64,000 bases of DNA from Yersinia enterocolitica (GCA_002082245.2 NBTC02000002.1:2046001-2110000); one strand, 5' to 3'. Shown: positions 10,206-20,481, numbered from the stretch's first letter. The notes: a model not told the origin generated them from the sequence alone. Translations and numbers: made by a program.

Positions 10206-10982
10206 ATGCAAAAAACTGTATTAATTACCGGTTGTTCCAGCGGTATCGGGCTGGTTGCGGCACAGGATTTGAAAAACAGGGGCTATCGCGTACTGGCCGC
10301 CTGCCGTAAACCTGATGATGTGGCAAAGATGACGCAATTGGGTCTGGAAGGTATTGAACTGGATTTGGATGACAGTGCCAGTGTGGAACGTGCTGCTGCG
10401 CAGGTTATCGAACTGACTGGCGGGCGCCTATACGGCCTGTTTAACAATGGTGGTTTCGGCCTGTATGGCCCATTGCACACCATTTCACGCCAGCAGTTGG
10501 AAAAGCAGTTTTCCACCAATCTATTCGGCACCCACCAGCTCACGCAATTGCTGTTGCCAGCAATGTTGCCTCACGGCGAAGGGCGTATAATTCAAACCAG
10601 TTCGGTGATGGGGTTGGTTTCTACCGCGGGTCGCGGCGCTTATGCGGCCAGCAAATATGCGTTGGAAGCGTGGTCTGATGCACTACGTATGGAACTGCAC
10701 GACAGTGGTGTACATGTTTGTCTGATTGAACCCGGCCCGATCAGTACCCATTTTACACAAAACGTCAATCAGGCCGAGGCCGATAAACCAGTCAATAATC
10801 CCGGTATCGCAAAGCGCTTTACCCTGCCCCCGCAGGCTATATTACCGAAATTACGCCATGCGCTGGAAAGCCCGCGCCCACAATTGCGCTATCCTGTCAC
10901 ATTAGTGGCCCATGCTTTGACCATTCTGCGCCGCATCCTACCGGGGCGAATGTTAGATAAAGTCCTGCGCGGCAATGCCTAA
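10206..10982 (+). CDS. ybbO: Short-chain dehydrogenase/reductase YbbO
   Basis: 258-residue NADP-type SDR collinear with E. coli YbbO, for which aldehyde reductase activity has been reported. Cofactor motif TGCSSGIG is at 9-16 and the catalytic YAASK motif near 150. The usual NNAG motif reads NNGG here, an unusual but conservative change. AGGTAAAG precedes the ATG. It sits between tesA and cnoX, as in E. coli. Confidence 0.92.
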   Translation: MQKTVLITGCSSGIGLVAAQDLKNRGYRVLAACRKPDDVAKMTQLGLEGIELDLDDSASVERAAAQVIELTGGRLYGLFNNGGFGLYGPLHTISRQQLEKQFSTNLFGTHQLTQLLLPAMLPHGEGRIIQTSSVMGLVSTAGRGAYAASKYALEAWSDALRMELHDSGVHVCLIEPGPISTHFTQNVNQAEADKPVNNPGIAKRFTLPPQAILPKLRHALESPRPQLRYPVTLVAHALTILRRILPGRMLDKVLRGNA

Positions 10983-11062
10983 CTGACTATCCAAAAATAG
11001 TTGGGGTTGAAGCAACATAATCTGCCCCCATCTAGTGTTAAAACGGATGAGAGAAATAATTC

Positions 11063-11917
11063 ATGCTAGCACCTACTACGATTGATATTACTGAAGCAAA
11101 CCTACACCAGGCCTTAGAACAATCCATGGCCGTGCCGGTACTGTTCTACTTTTGGTCCGAACGCAGCCAGCATTGTCTGCAACTGACGCCAGTGCTGGAT
11201 AAACTGGCCGCAGAGTATGCCGGTCAATTCATTCTGGCTCGTGTCGACTGCGATGCAGAGCAGATGGTGGCGTCACAGTTTGGTTTACGCTCAATTCCGG
11301 CGGTTTATCTGTTTAAAGACGGTCAACCGGTGGATGGCTTCCAAGGACCACAGCCGGAAGAGGTTATCCGCGAGCTATTACAACGGGTATTGCCGAAACC
11401 TGAAGAATTGAAAGTTGCCGAAGCCGCACAATTGTTAAGCGAAGGCAAAGTGCAAGAAGCACTGCCACTGCTGAAAGATGCCTGGGCGCTGAGTGGGCAA
11501 AACAGTGAAATTGGCCTGCAACTGGCTGAAGTGCAAATTCAGTTGAACCGCAGTGAAGATGCTGAAACGGTGCTGGCAACCATTCCACTGCAAGACCGTG
11601 ATACCCGTTATCAAGGGCTGATTGCTCAGATTGAGTTGCTCAAACAAGCTGCCGACACGCCAGAGATCCAACAGTTACAACAGCAATTGACTGAGCAGCC
11701 TGATAACGTCGAACTCGCGGTGCAATTGGCGCTACAACTGCATCAGGTTGGCCGCAATGAAGAGGCTTTAGAGCTGTTGCTGAGCCATTTGAAGAAAGAT
11801 CTGGCTGCCGCGAACGGTACTGCACGTAAGACATTAATGGATATTTTAGCTGCACTAGGCACCGGCGATGCACTGGCCGCCAAATATCGTCGTCAACTTT
11901 ACTCATTACTGTACTGA
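11063..11917 (+). CDS. cnoX: Chaperedoxin CnoX (thioredoxin-TPR protein)
   Basis: Cytosolic holdase that protects substrates from hypochlorous acid damage and transfers them to GroEL and DnaK (E. coli CnoX, formerly YbbN). The N-terminal thioredoxin domain has the atypical SQHC active site (residues 35-38) and the second conserved cysteine C63, both at E. coli positions. The rest is TPR-like helical repeat. The 284-residue length matches the family. Confidence 0.95.
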   Translation: MLAPTTIDITEANLHQALEQSMAVPVLFYFWSERSQHCLQLTPVLDKLAAEYAGQFILARVDCDAEQMVASQFGLRSIPAVYLFKDGQPVDGFQGPQPEEVIRELLQRVLPKPEELKVAEAAQLLSEGKVQEALPLLKDAWALSGQNSEIGLQLAEVQIQLNRSEDAETVLATIPLQDRDTRYQGLIAQIELLKQAADTPEIQQLQQQLTEQPDNVELAVQLALQLHQVGRNEEALELLLSHLKKDLAAANGTARKTLMDILAALGTGDALAAKYRRQLYSLLY

Positions 11918-11967
11918 CAGCGAAAGTTAATCGCCATAACCTTTTTGGCGATCCCTTATTTGCTACT

Positions 11968-11995
11968 GCGCGGGGGCATCCCGCGCGGTTTTATT
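11968..11995 (+). terminator. Terminator after cnoX
   Basis: GCGCGGG (11968-11974) / CCCGCGC (11980-11986) stem with a 5-nt loop, followed by a T-rich tail. Confidence 0.8.
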
Positions 11996-12110
11996 CTGCC
12001 CCAGCCAAGTTTTTTCTCATTTACACGCTTTTACCTGCCTTTAGTTAGGCATTTAACCACCGGTCACGTAATATTAAGAAACAAATATCATTGCTGACAG
12101 GAAGTTAAAT

Positions 12111-13025
12111 ATGTTTACGGTCATCCCTGTTCTTATCGTTGTAGCCCTGATTGTGGTGTTTTCCTCAATCAAAATTGTTCCACAAGGTTTTCAGTGGACT
12201 GTCGAGCGTTTTGGTCGTTATACCAAAACCCTGATGCCAGGCTTGAACATCGTTGTGCCATTTATGGATCGTGTTGGTCGCAAAATCAATATGATGGAAC
12301 AAGTCTTGGATATCCCATCCCAGGAGATCATTTCCCGCGATAACGCCAACGTAGCAATTGATGCAGTCTGCTTTATCCAGGTTATTGACCCAGTAAAAGC
12401 AGCTTATGAAGTCAGCAATTTGGAATCGGCCATCATCAATTTGACCATGACCAACTTCCGTACTGTTTTAGGTTCTATGGAGCTGGATGAAATGTTGTCC
12501 CAACGTGACAACATCAACGGCCGCCTGTTGCATATTGTTGATGAAGCCACCAACCCGTGGGGCATTAAAGTGACTCGTATTGAAGTCCGTGATGTGCGCC
12601 CACCGGCTGAATTGATTTCTGCGATGAATGCTCAGATGAAAGCGGAACGTACTAAACGTGCTGATATTCTGGAAGCCGAAGGGGTTCGTCAGGCCGCAAT
12701 TTTGCGTGCTGAAGGTGAGAAGCAATCACAGATTCTGAAAGCTGAAGGTGAACGTCAATCCGCATTCTTGCAAGCAGAAGCCCGTGAGCGTGGTGCTGAA
12801 GCTGAAGCTCAAGCTACCAGAATGGTTTCTGAGGCTATTGCTGCCGGTGACATTCAAGCCATTAACTACTTTGTGGCACAGAAATATACCGACGCACTGC
12901 AACACATCGGCTCCGCCAATAACAGCAAAGTCATTATGATGCCGCTAGAAGCCAGCAGCCTGATGGGTGCTATCGGTGGAATTGCAGAACTGATTGGCGA
13001 GAGTAAAAACAGCCGAGGTAAATAA
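12111..13025 (+). CDS. qmcA: SPFH-domain membrane protease-associated protein QmcA
   Basis: Stomatin/prohibitin-like protein of the inner membrane (304 residues; E. coli QmcA 305). It has an N-terminal hydrophobic anchor (residues 4-22), an SPFH domain, and an Ala/Glu-rich coiled coil with repeated AEGERQ-type units around 195-235. E. coli QmcA is a multicopy suppressor of htpX ftsH loss. AGGAAGTTAAAT precedes the ATG. Its partner ybbJ follows after 2 bp. Confidence 0.95.
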   Translation: MFTVIPVLIVVALIVVFSSIKIVPQGFQWTVERFGRYTKTLMPGLNIVVPFMDRVGRKINMMEQVLDIPSQEIISRDNANVAIDAVCFIQVIDPVKAAYEVSNLESAIINLTMTNFRTVLGSMELDEMLSQRDNINGRLLHIVDEATNPWGIKVTRIEVRDVRPPAELISAMNAQMKAERTKRADILEAEGVRQAAILRAEGEKQSQILKAEGERQSAFLQAEARERGAEAEAQATRMVSEAIAAGDIQAINYFVAQKYTDALQHIGSANNSKVIMMPLEASSLMGAIGGIAELIGESKNSRGK

Positions 13026-13027
13026 CC

Positions 13028-13477
13028 ATGCTGGAGGAAATTGCCGCGAATCCAAGTTGGTTTTGGCTATCCCTCGGCGGGCTGCTTCTGGCCGCCGAGA
13101 TGCTAGGTGCCAGTGGTTATATGCTGTGGAGCGGCGTTGCCGCCGTAGTCGTGGGCGCGTTAGTCTGGCTATTTCCCTTTAGCTGGGAGATGCAAGGCGT
13201 GCTATTTTCCGTCCTGACGGTGGTTGCTGCATTCCTGTGGTGGTATTGGCTGAGTAAACGCATCAAACCACAACCTGCCATGCTGAATCAACGTACCCAT
13301 CAGCTATTGGGTACGCGAGCCACATTGACCGAACCGACTATTGATGGTTTTGGTCGCATGCGGGTTGGTGACAGTAGCTGGCGTATTTATTGCGCGACCG
13401 AACTGGGTGTTGGTACCGAAGTTGAAGTGATATTCGTGGAAGGCAATACCTTGCATGTCCGCGCCATCCCTCAGTAA
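13028..13477 (+). CDS. ybbJ: NfeD-family membrane protein YbbJ
   Basis: 149-residue NfeD-like protein matching E. coli YbbJ (152). It has three hydrophobic helices in the first 75 residues, then a soluble OB-fold region containing MRVGDSSWRI and GTEVEVIFVEG. NfeD proteins pair with stomatin-like partners, and here ybbJ follows qmcA by 2 bp, supporting a membrane microdomain complex. Confidence 0.93.
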   Translation: MLEEIAANPSWFWLSLGGLLLAAEMLGASGYMLWSGVAAVVVGALVWLFPFSWEMQGVLFSVLTVVAAFLWWYWLSKRIKPQPAMLNQRTHQLLGTRATLTEPTIDGFGRMRVGDSSWRIYCATELGVGTEVEVIFVEGNTLHVRAIPQ

Positions 13478-13537
13478 TACCTATATTATCGTCAGTAGCA
13501 TATTGACCGGCAGGCCGTCAGTTGAGCGGCCTGTCAG

Positions 13538-14014
13538 TTAACTAACAACTGTTTCACCCCCCACAACCATCTGTTTGTTAACAACTTTCTCCTTATCATC
13601 GCCAGCCTGCTTAGCTGCCGAATGACAACATCCCGACAAATTATTGATAATCGGGCAATCTGCGCCATCATCCCCTGGGCACTCATCTGCCAACGCTAAC
13701 AAGCGCAAGCGCATCTGGTTAAGATCATCAATATGTTGCTCGATTTCCGCAACCTTTAGTAGCGTCGCCGCTTTCACATCCGCGCTGTGGCGGGCCGGGT
13801 TATGAAATAATGCCAGTAACTCGCGACATTCATCCAGTGTAAAGCCAACCTGCCGTGCCTGACGTAGCAGTGTTAACTCTTCAATGTGTTTGGCACTGTA
13901 GCTGCGATAGCCGTTATCAGTGCGGATAGGCGGTGTCAGCAGTTTTTTTTCTTCGTAGAAACGTATGGCTTTGCTAGTTAAACCGGTTTTTTTTGCCACA
14001 TCGCTTATGTTCAT
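13538..14014 (-). CDS. cueR: Copper-responsive MerR-family regulator CueR
   Basis: Cu(I)/Ag(I)/Au(I)-sensing activator of copA. The N-terminal MerR helix-turn-helix ([22 protein letters not shown]) is almost identical to E. coli CueR, and the metal-binding cysteines C112 and C120 in [11 protein letters not shown] are in the same positions. The protein is 158 residues, about 23 longer than E. coli CueR (135), because of a C-terminal tail after the GCCH motif. It is divergent from copA, with the operator between them. Confidence 0.94.
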   Translation of the reverse strand: MNISDVAKKTGLTSKAIRFYEEKKLLTPPIRTDNGYRSYSAKHIEELTLLRQARQVGFTLDECRELLALFHNPARHSADVKAATLLKVAEIEQHIDDLNQMRLRLLALADECPGDDGADCPIINNLSGCCHSAAKQAGDDKEKVVNKQMVVGGETVVS

Positions 14015-14023
14015 ACTTCCCCC

Positions 14024-14054
14024 TTGACCTTCCCCTTGCTGGAAGGTTTAACCT
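14024..14054 (+). promoter_or_regulatory. CueR-controlled copA promoter
   Basis: The -35 TTGACC (14024-14029) and -10 TAACCT (14049-14054) are separated by 19 bp, the overlong spacer typical of MerR-type promoters. The dyad CCTTCCCC / GGAAGG (14028-14046) lies within the spacer and is the same as the E. coli copA operator. CueR is expected to untwist this DNA when it binds copper. Confidence 0.92.
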
Positions 14055-14222
14055 CCATAATTAGTGAAAATAACGATGTCAGTCAAGCGGAATAAAACCT
14101 GTACAGCTTAAGGTTATGGATAAATCCATTATCAGCGACAATAAGCGATGTGACTGGGATTACCGACTAAACTTATCCCGACGAAATGAACGGATAAGTG
14201 GTTACTCGATAAGGAGTTAATT

Positions 14223-16976
14223 ATGTTGCAAACCACAGTGCTGGCCTTGCATGGTCTTTCCTGTATGAATTGTGCCAAGCGAGTGAAGACCGCCTTAGAA
14301 AGTCGTGAAGATATTCATCATGCTGAAGTCGACGTTAACTATGCCAAAGTGACCGGTGAAGCCGATATCAACACGCTGATTGATACTGTCAAACAAGCCG
14401 GTTATCAGGCAGAAGCAGCCCAAACACCCGATACACAATTACAGCTCTCAGGCTTAAGTTGCGGTCATTGTACTGAAGCTACACGCAAAGCGCTGGAAGC
14501 CGTTCCCGGTGTGATTGCGGCCGTGGTAAGTGTGGATAGCGCGAAAGTGTATGGCAAAGCTGATCCGCAGGTGCTGATTAATGCCGTGGAACAGGCGGGT
14601 TATCACGCCGCACTGCCAGGTGCCCTATCCCCAAAAACTGAGCCGCTGACTCACTCAGCCCCATCTCAGCCGGAATATCAGGCAGCGGCCTCTTCAACTA
14701 TTCCGGCAGTAACACCTGAGATTAATAAAACAGAGACCGCTAACCCAACCACAGCGGTAGATATCGATAGCGTCCAGTTATTACTAACCGGAATGAGCTG
14801 TGCCAGTTGCGTATCCAAAGTACAACATGCTCTGGAAGGGGTTGATGGGGTTGAGGTTGCGCGCGTCAATTTGGCGGAACGTAGCGCGTTAGTCACCGGT
14901 AACCCAAGCAATGAAGCCTTAATCGCAGCCGTCAAAAATGCCGGTTATGGTGCAGAAATTATTGAAGACGAAGGCGAGCGCCGCGCACGTCAGCAACAGA
15001 TGTCCCAAGCCAGTATGAAGCGCTTCCAATGGCAAGCAGCGCTGGGCCTGCTGTTGGGTATCCCACTGATGGGATGGGGGTTATTCGGCGGCAGTATGAC
15101 GCTAACGCCAGAAACCCAGACGCCGTGGCTTATTGTCGGGGTGATTACTCTGCTGGTGATGATATTTGCGGGTGGCCATTTCTATCGCAACGCCTGGATC
15201 AGCCTGAAAAATGGCAGTGCCACCATGGATACCTTAGTGGCACTAGGTACCGGAGCGGCGTGGCTCTATTCCATTACGGTGAATATCTGGCCGGATGTTT
15301 TCCCGATGGAGGCGCGCCACCTCTATTATGAAGCCAGCGCCATGATAATCGGTTTGATTAACCTTGGTCATGCGATGGAACAACGCGCCAGACAGCGCTC
15401 ATCTAATGCGTTGGAGCGACTGCTGGACCTGGCACCACCGACAGCACGGCGGGTATCTGACGACGGCGAGCAAGTGATCCCTCTGGCTGAGGTCCAATTG
15501 GGCATGACCTTGCGTCTGACTACCGGTGACCGAGTACCGGTTGATGGTGAAATTGTGCAGGGCGAAGTGTGGATGGACGAAGCCATGCTGACCGGCGAAC
15601 CTATCCCACAACAAAAATCAGCAGGTGATGTGGTACATGCAGGTACCCAAGTAGAGGATGGGTCGGTACTGTTCCGCGCCAATGCCATTGGTAGCCAAAC
15701 TACACTGGCTCGCATCATCAAACTGGTTCGTCAGGCGCAAAGCAGTAAACCAGAAATCGGCAAATTGGCGGACCGAATCTCGGCGGTATTTGTGCCAACC
15801 GTGGTGGCAATTGCTGTTATCGCCGGGCTGATTTGGTATTTCCTCGGTCCACAGCCTCAGTTGGTGTACACCCTGGTGGTTGCTACCACAGTGCTCATTA
15901 TCGCTTGTCCCTGCGCGCTTGGACTGGCGACGCCGATGTCTATCATCTCTGGCGTCGGGCGGGCGGCCGAGTTTGGTGTTTTGGTACGTGATGCCGATGC
16001 ATTGCAGCAAGCCAGTAATCTCGATACGTTGGTGTTCGACAAAACCGGCACACTAACGGAAGGTCACCCGCAAGTGGTGGCAATTCATACCTTTAACGGT
16101 GTCAGCGAACAACAAGCGCTGGGATGGGCCGCAGCACTAGAAACCGGCTCTAATCACCCATTGGCTCGCGCTATTTTGCAACGTGCCGAAGGGCTGACGC
16201 TGGCTACCGTCAGTCAGTTCCGCACCTTACGTGGCTTGGGTGTCAGTGGTGAAGTTGACGGCATTCCTTTGTTGCTAGGGAACAACCGCCTGCTGGAGGA
16301 ACAGAGCATTGATACCCGTGAGTTGCAATCACTCATGCAGCAGCAAGCTGAAAGTGGTGCTACCCCGGTTATCCTCAGCGCGATGGGTAAACCCGCGGCA
16401 CTGCTGTCGATCCGCGACCCACTGCGCAGCGACAGTGTCAGCGCTCTGCAACGGTTGCATCAACTGGGATACAGTCTGGTGATGTTAACCGGTGATAACC
16501 CAATTACCGCCAATGCCATTGCCAAAGAAGCCGGTATTGATCAGGTGATCGCGGGTGTATTGCCGGAGGGTAAAGCTGAGGCTATCAAGCAACTGCAAGC
16601 CGCCGGACATAAAGTGGCGATGATTGGTGATGGTATCAATGATGCCCCTGCACTGGCACAAGCGGATGTTGGGATTGCCATGGGTGGTGGTAGTGATATC
16701 GCGATTGAAACTGCGGCTATCACGCTAATGCGCCACAGTCTGCATGGGGTTGCGGATGCCGTGGAGCTTGCCAAAGCAACATTGCGCAATATGAAGCAAA
16801 ACCTATTGGGTGCGTTTTTCTACAACGCACTGGGTATTCCGATTGCTGCGGGAATTCTGTTCCCGTTCACCGGAACATTACTTAGCCCGGTGGTGGCAGG
16901 GGCGGCCATGGCGCTGTCATCCATTACCGTAGTCAGCAACGCTAACCGTTTACTGCGTTTTAAACCTAAGCAGTAA
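14223..16976 (+). CDS. copA: Cu(I)-exporting P1B-type ATPase CopA
   Basis: Inner-membrane copper export pump of 917 residues. Three N-terminal heavy-metal-binding domains carry CxxC at C14/C17, C80/C83 and C193/C196; E. coli CopA (834) has two. The membrane part follows from about residue 270, with the TGEP actuator motif, the copper site CPC at 562-564, phosphorylation motif DKTGT at D606, TGDN, and [16 protein letters not shown] precedes the ATG. Expression is probably CueR-controlled. A predicted -1 frameshift site after the second metal-binding domain is listed separately. Confidence 0.96.
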   Translation: MLQTTVLALHGLSCMNCAKRVKTALESREDIHHAEVDVNYAKVTGEADINTLIDTVKQAGYQAEAAQTPDTQLQLSGLSCGHCTEATRKALEAVPGVIAAVVSVDSAKVYGKADPQVLINAVEQAGYHAALPGALSPKTEPLTHSAPSQPEYQAAASSTIPAVTPEINKTETANPTTAVDIDSVQLLLTGMSCASCVSKVQHALEGVDGVEVARVNLAERSALVTGNPSNEALIAAVKNAGYGAEIIEDEGERRARQQQMSQASMKRFQWQAALGLLLGIPLMGWGLFGGSMTLTPETQTPWLIVGVITLLVMIFAGGHFYRNAWISLKNGSATMDTLVALGTGAAWLYSITVNIWPDVFPMEARHLYYEASAMIIGLINLGHAMEQRARQRSSNALERLLDLAPPTARRVSDDGEQVIPLAEVQLGMTLRLTTGDRVPVDGEIVQGEVWMDEAMLTGEPIPQQKSAGDVVHAGTQVEDGSVLFRANAIGSQTTLARIIKLVRQAQSSKPEIGKLADRISAVFVPTVVAIAVIAGLIWYFLGPQPQLVYTLVVATTVLIIACPCALGLATPMSIISGVGRAAEFGVLVRDADALQQASNLDTLVFDKTGTLTEGHPQVVAIHTFNGVSEQQALGWAAALETGSNHPLARAILQRAEGLTLATVSQFRTLRGLGVSGEVDGIPLLLGNNRLLEEQSIDTRELQSLMQQQAESGATPVILSAMGKPAALLSIRDPLRSDSVSALQRLHQLGYSLVMLTGDNPITANAIAKEAGIDQVIAGVLPEGKAEAIKQLQAAGHKVAMIGDGINDAPALAQADVGIAMGGGSDIAIETAAITLMRHSLHGVADAVELAKATLRNMKQNLLGAFFYNALGIPIAAGILFPFTGTLLSPVVAGAAMALSSITVVSNANRLLRFKPKQ
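14630..14707 (+). promoter_or_regulatory. Predicted programmed -1 frameshift signal in copA
   Basis: Heptamer C CCA AAA (14630-14636, codons 136-138) lies in the correct X XXY YYZ phase. A shift to -1 reads CCC AAA AAC then TGA at 14639-14641, so the product stops after 139 residues. After a 5-nt spacer, GCCGCTG (14642-14648) pairs with CAGCGGC (14683-14689). The loop segment 14669-14677 pairs over nine bases with 14699-14707, forming an H-type pseudoknot. E. coli copA uses the same mechanism to make the chaperone CopA(Z). The frameshift here is inferred from sequence. Confidence 0.75.
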
Positions 16977-16986
16977 GCGCTCCTGA

Positions 16987-17080
16987 TATCCCCAAAGTCA
17001 TTGGCGTTGCAGGTAGGCTCAGCGATGGGCCGAGTAACAAGAGCAGCTAACCCCCTGCGGCTTCAAGTACAAAGGGTATA
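16987..17080. repeat. ERIC-like repeat, shortened
   Basis: Begins TATCCCC and ends GGGTATA, the inverted ends of Yersinia ERIC elements. It contains GATGGGCCGAGTAA and AGCAGCTAAC phrases shared with the elements at 22181 and 24062, but is only about 94 bp. It sits between copA and ybaP. Confidence 0.6.
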
Positions 17081-17155
17081 GCCTAATGGCGCACAACACT
17101 TTCATGTGCGCCATTTAGCGTTTAGCATGTTAAGAAATGCTAAAAAGGGAACCAC

Positions 17156-17971
17156 ATGGATATGGGCCAATTATTACGCCACATCGCACGATTTCTCGGT
17201 ATCCTAACACCGGCGACCTACCCCTATCCGGCGTTGGATATCACCTTACCCGGTGAACGCCACTTCCATATGGTTGGCAGTATTCATATGGGAACCGAGA
17301 ACATGTTCCCCCTCCCCCACGAATTACTGAATAAATTGAATCAGGCTGATGCACTTATTGTCGAAGCTGATATCACCGACACCTCCTCACCTTTTGGTAC
17401 CGATACCCTCAGCGAAGCATTAATCGATAGATTACCTGAGGAGCAATATCAGCAACTGTTACAGCGCTGCGAAGAGCTGAGCACTGATCCGCACTCGATG
17501 GCCTTTCTACCGGCATGGCAGGTCGCCTTAATGCTTCAGGCTCGCCAGGCTCAACGTCTGGGATTGCGTGGGGAATACGGCATCGATTATCAATTATTGA
17601 AAGCGGCAGCAGCACAAGAAAAAAGTGTTATAGAGTTGGAAGGAACACAAATGCAACTCGATTTACTGGAGACATTACCTGATAACGGCATGTCTTTACT
17701 GCTTGATACTCTGACCCATTGGCACACCAACGCACACCTGCTGCAAACCATGATTGGCTGGTGGCTGGAACATCCCCCCACCAATGACCTAACCACACTG
17801 GCGCCAACTTTTAGCCAAAATCTATACGATGTGCTGATGATTCAACGGAATAAATGCTGGCAGCAGCAACTAGAACATCTGCCAGCCGGGCGTTATGTGG
17901 TCGCGGTCGGTGCACTGCATCTGTATGGCGAGGGTAATCTTCCTGATTTGTTGCAACTCAGCGAGCAGTAA
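17156..17971 (+). CDS. ybaP: TraB/GumN-family protein YbaP
   Basis: 271-residue protein collinear with E. coli YbaP (264). TraB/GumN signature segments are the N-terminal GSIHMG and the C-terminal VVAVGALHLYGEGNLP, with conserved VEAD and GIDYQLL between. Members resemble the TIKI/GumN metalloprotease-like fold, but no substrate is known for YbaP. A second in-frame ATG lies two codons in. It lies just left of the chiX sRNA, as in E. coli. Confidence 0.9.
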   Translation: MDMGQLLRHIARFLGILTPATYPYPALDITLPGERHFHMVGSIHMGTENMFPLPHELLNKLNQADALIVEADITDTSSPFGTDTLSEALIDRLPEEQYQQLLQRCEELSTDPHSMAFLPAWQVALMLQARQAQRLGLRGEYGIDYQLLKAAAAQEKSVIELEGTQMQLDLLETLPDNGMSLLLDTLTHWHTNAHLLQTMIGWWLEHPPTNDLTTLAPTFSQNLYDVLMIQRNKCWQQQLEHLPAGRYVVAVGALHLYGEGNLPDLLQLSEQ

Positions 17972-17985
17972 TCACCAATAAAAGT

Positions 17986-18061
17986 AAAAAAATGGCCGAT
18001 ATCGCTATCGGCCAGTCAAAGAGGAATTTTCATTATTTTAGTTATTAAGCGCCCACACTCC
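17986..18061 (-). ncRNA. chiX: ChiX (SroB/MicM) small regulatory RNA
   Basis: The minus strand between ybaP and ybaK, the E. coli location, reads AATTCCTCTTTGAC then GGCCGATA/TATCGGCC with a TCGC-type loop and a T7 tail. This matches the seed and terminator of E. coli ChiX, the constitutive Hfq-binding sRNA that silences chitoporin mRNA. A -10 TATTAT (18068-18073) and -35 TTGCTA (18092-18097), 18 bp apart, place the 5' end near 18061, giving about 76 nt. The E. coli 5' hairpin is not conserved here. Confidence 0.9.
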
Positions 18062-18251
18062 TTGCGGATAATATGAGCTGCAGGTACAGGGTAGCAACCT
18101 GACGATTAGATTAGCAACTTACATTCATCATAACTCCGGCAATCCATCATGATGCCATTGATTTTATTAGGTTAATTTTTAACTCTATCGCAATGATTGG
18201 GTGTAGGATAATCCACTGGAATAAATTTTCATTTTTAATTGGACGTTTATT

Positions 18252-18731
18252 ATGACACCTGCAGTCGTTTTGCTGGAAAAACAAAAAGTTCCGTTCACAT
18301 TACATCCTTATCACCATGACGCAGCAGAAACCAACTTTGGCGATGAAGCCGTTAAAAAGTTGGGGCTTAATGCTGATCAGGTTTATAAAACCTTGCTGGT
18401 CGCCTTGAATGGTGATGCCAAAAATTTGGCGGTTGCCGTTACCCCTGTCGCCACCCAGCTTGATCTGAAAAAAGTTGCGCGTGCTTTGGGTGCCAAAAAG
18501 GCGGAGATGGCTGACCCACAATTGGCGCAGCGCACCACCGGTTATTTAGTCGGTGGTATCAGTCCATTAGGGCAGAAAAAGCGCTTACCGACGGTTATCG
18601 ATAGCTTGGCACAGGCGTATGCCACTATATTCGTTTCTGGCGGAAAGCGGGGGTTAGATATTGAATTGGCTGCAACAGATTTATGCCAGTTGCTACAAGG
18701 CAGCTTTGCCGATATTGCTAAGCGCGATTAA
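18252..18731 (+). CDS. ybaK: Cys-tRNA(Pro)/Cys-tRNA(Cys) deacylase YbaK
   Basis: Trans-acting editing enzyme of the INS/YbaK superfamily that hydrolyses mischarged Cys-tRNA(Pro). It has 159 residues, equal to E. coli YbaK. The catalytic lysine segment DQVYKTLLV near residue 45 and the [13 protein letters not shown] motif near 97-110 are present. GGACG precedes the ATG. It ends before a long hairpin shared with ushA. Confidence 0.95.
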   Translation: MTPAVVLLEKQKVPFTLHPYHHDAAETNFGDEAVKKLGLNADQVYKTLLVALNGDAKNLAVAVTPVATQLDLKKVARALGAKKAEMADPQLAQRTTGYLVGGISPLGQKKRLPTVIDSLAQAYATIFVSGGKRGLDIELAATDLCQLLQGSFADIAKRD

Positions 18732-18785
18732 TTAATTTATTGCATTACAAACCCGCACCGCGCTGCCTATATCTCATGCAATTCA

Positions 18786-18819
18786 CCAGAAGCCTCCACT
18801 GCCAAATGGAGGCTTCTGG
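18786..18819. terminator. Hairpin between ybaK and ushA
   Basis: Thirteen-bp perfect stem (18786-18798 with 18807-18819, AAGCCTCCA/TGGAGGCTT core) with an 8-nt loop between convergent genes. It lacks a T-run but is placed to end both transcripts. Confidence 0.7.
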
Positions 18820-18828
18820 CTTCACGCC

Positions 18829-20481
18829 TTACTTATAAACAATCTCGCCTTTCGGCTGATACTGACTGGCATCCAGCGGAGAGTGCTTTTCAATATACTG
18901 TTTTAACACTTCAGCATCGATAAAACCGGTGTTCACATAGCCCGGTAAGGTATCGATTTTCGGGTAGCCATCGCCGCCTAATGCATTAAAATTCAGGGTA
19001 GCCAGACGATACATTTTATTCGGGTCTAATGGCTTACCCTGTATTTTTACGTTACTGACGCCATTACCATCAGCGACCAAGCTGACATTGGCAAATTGTG
19101 CATAAGCACCTGAATCGACTTTTTTATTCGCCACCACAGCCAGATACTTCTCGACCTCGCTGCCTTTCATATCGGCGTAAACCAATGTATTACCAAATGG
19201 CTGGACCTTAAGCACATCTTTATACGTGATATCACCGGCATCGATAGAATCACGCACCCCACCACCACTCATCACCGCGAAGTCTGCACCCGCTCGTTCC
19301 ATTTGCGCAGCCAATAACATCCGCGCCAGGTTGGTTTGTTCGAAACGAACCTTGCTACGATCACCTTCTAGCTTGCCATTGACACTGCCAACTTTAATAT
19401 CCAACTGCGCCTTACCTTGCTCTTCAAAAGGCGTAAGTAGCTTCAGCATCGATGGATCTTGCGCAATCTCCTGGGTATAAAAGACCCGCTCACTGGTACC
19501 ATCAGCCTTCTCAACTTTTTTCTTTAAATTGATTGGAATTAACTGATAACTCACCAGTTTCAACTCACCATTGCGGAATTTAAAATCAGCACGACCAACA
19601 TATTTACCCCACTCATGAGCTTGAACAATCCAGGTTCCGTTCTGACGATCAGGCGCACAAGGTGTACCGGGAACATAATCAGCCTGCTTATGGTTCTCAC
19701 TGGCCATACAAACCGGATCTTGCGAGTGACCACCCACTATCATATCTAAATAGCCTGCGGGGAGGCTGCGAGCCATCTCTACATCACCTGGAGCATTCGA
19801 ACCATGCTTGCCATCATCGTAATGCCCCATATGGGTAGCGGCGATGATAATGTCAGGCTTATCGGTCTTTCGCAGTTGATCGACGACTTGTTTTGCTTCA
19901 ACGGCCGGGACATGGAATTCAATATCGGTGAAATACTCGGGATTCCCGATCTTGGCAGTATCATCAGTCGTTAAACCAATTACCGCAATTTTCACCCCTT
20001 GCTTATCAAACAAGGCATAAGGCTTAAATAAGCGTTGTTGCGTACTTTTCTGGTAGATATTGGCCGATAACAACGGGAAAGTTGCCCACTTCTCTTGTTG
20101 TCGCAGCACACTCAATGGATTATCAAATTCGTGATTGCCGATGGCCATCGCGTCGTAACCGACTAGGTTCATACCACGAAAATCAGGCTCCGCATCTTGC
20201 AAATCAGACTCAGGCACGCCGGTGTTGATGTCCCCACCTGACAGCAGTAGTAGACTTCCGCCCTCGGCTGCAACTTGTTTGCGAATACTATCAACGACAG
20301 TTTTCTGTGCCGCTAAACCATATTCGCCGTGATCGTTTTGCCAGAAATGCCCATGGTGATCATTAGTGTGCAATATAGTGATATCGTAAGTTTTATCTTT
20401 TTCCCAGGCAGCAGCCCATCCCGGTGCAAACGCCAGCGACACAGCCAAGGCACATGCTGTGGTCGGTAATGAAAAACGCAT
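18829..20481 (-). CDS. ushA: Periplasmic UDP-sugar hydrolase / 5'-nucleotidase
   Basis: 550 residues, equal in length to E. coli UshA. It hydrolyses UDP-glucose and 5'-nucleotides in the periplasm to allow nucleoside salvage. It has a signal peptide (hydrophobic residues 7-23, cleavage near AAA-WEKD), dimetal ligands D41 and H43 in TNDHHGHF, the NHEFD motif, GGHSQDP, and a C-terminal nucleotide-binding domain with FNALGGDGYP. It is monocistronic, divergent from fsr. Confidence 0.97.
   Translation of the reverse strand: MRFSLPTTACALAVSLAFAPGWAAAWEKDKTYDITILHTNDHHGHFWQNDHGEYGLAAQKTVVDSIRKQVAAEGGSLLLLSGGDINTGVPESDLQDAEPDFRGMNLVGYDAMAIGNHEFDNPLSVLRQQEKWATFPLLSANIYQKSTQQRLFKPYALFDKQGVKIAVIGLTTDDTAKIGNPEYFTDIEFHVPAVEAKQVVDQLRKTDKPDIIIAATHMGHYDDGKHGSNAPGDVEMARSLPAGYLDMIVGGHSQDPVCMASENHKQADYVPGTPCAPDRQNGTWIVQAHEWGKYVGRADFKFRNGELKLVSYQLIPINLKKKVEKADGTSERVFYTQEIAQDPSMLKLLTPFEEQGKAQLDIKVGSVNGKLEGDRSKVRFEQTNLARMLLAAQMERAGADFAVMSGGGVRDSIDAGDITYKDVLKVQPFGNTLVYADMKGSEVEKYLAVVANKKVDSGAYAQFANVSLVADGNGVSNVKIQGKPLDPNKMYRLATLNFNALGGDGYPKIDTLPGYVNTGFIDAEVLKQYIEKHSPLDASQYQPKGEIVYK

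Noticed and set aside
14645..14659. Simple hairpin GCTGA/TCAGC after the copA slippery site
   Set aside because: It competes with the stronger 7-bp plus 9-bp pseudoknot pairing, so it is not taken as the main stimulatory structure.
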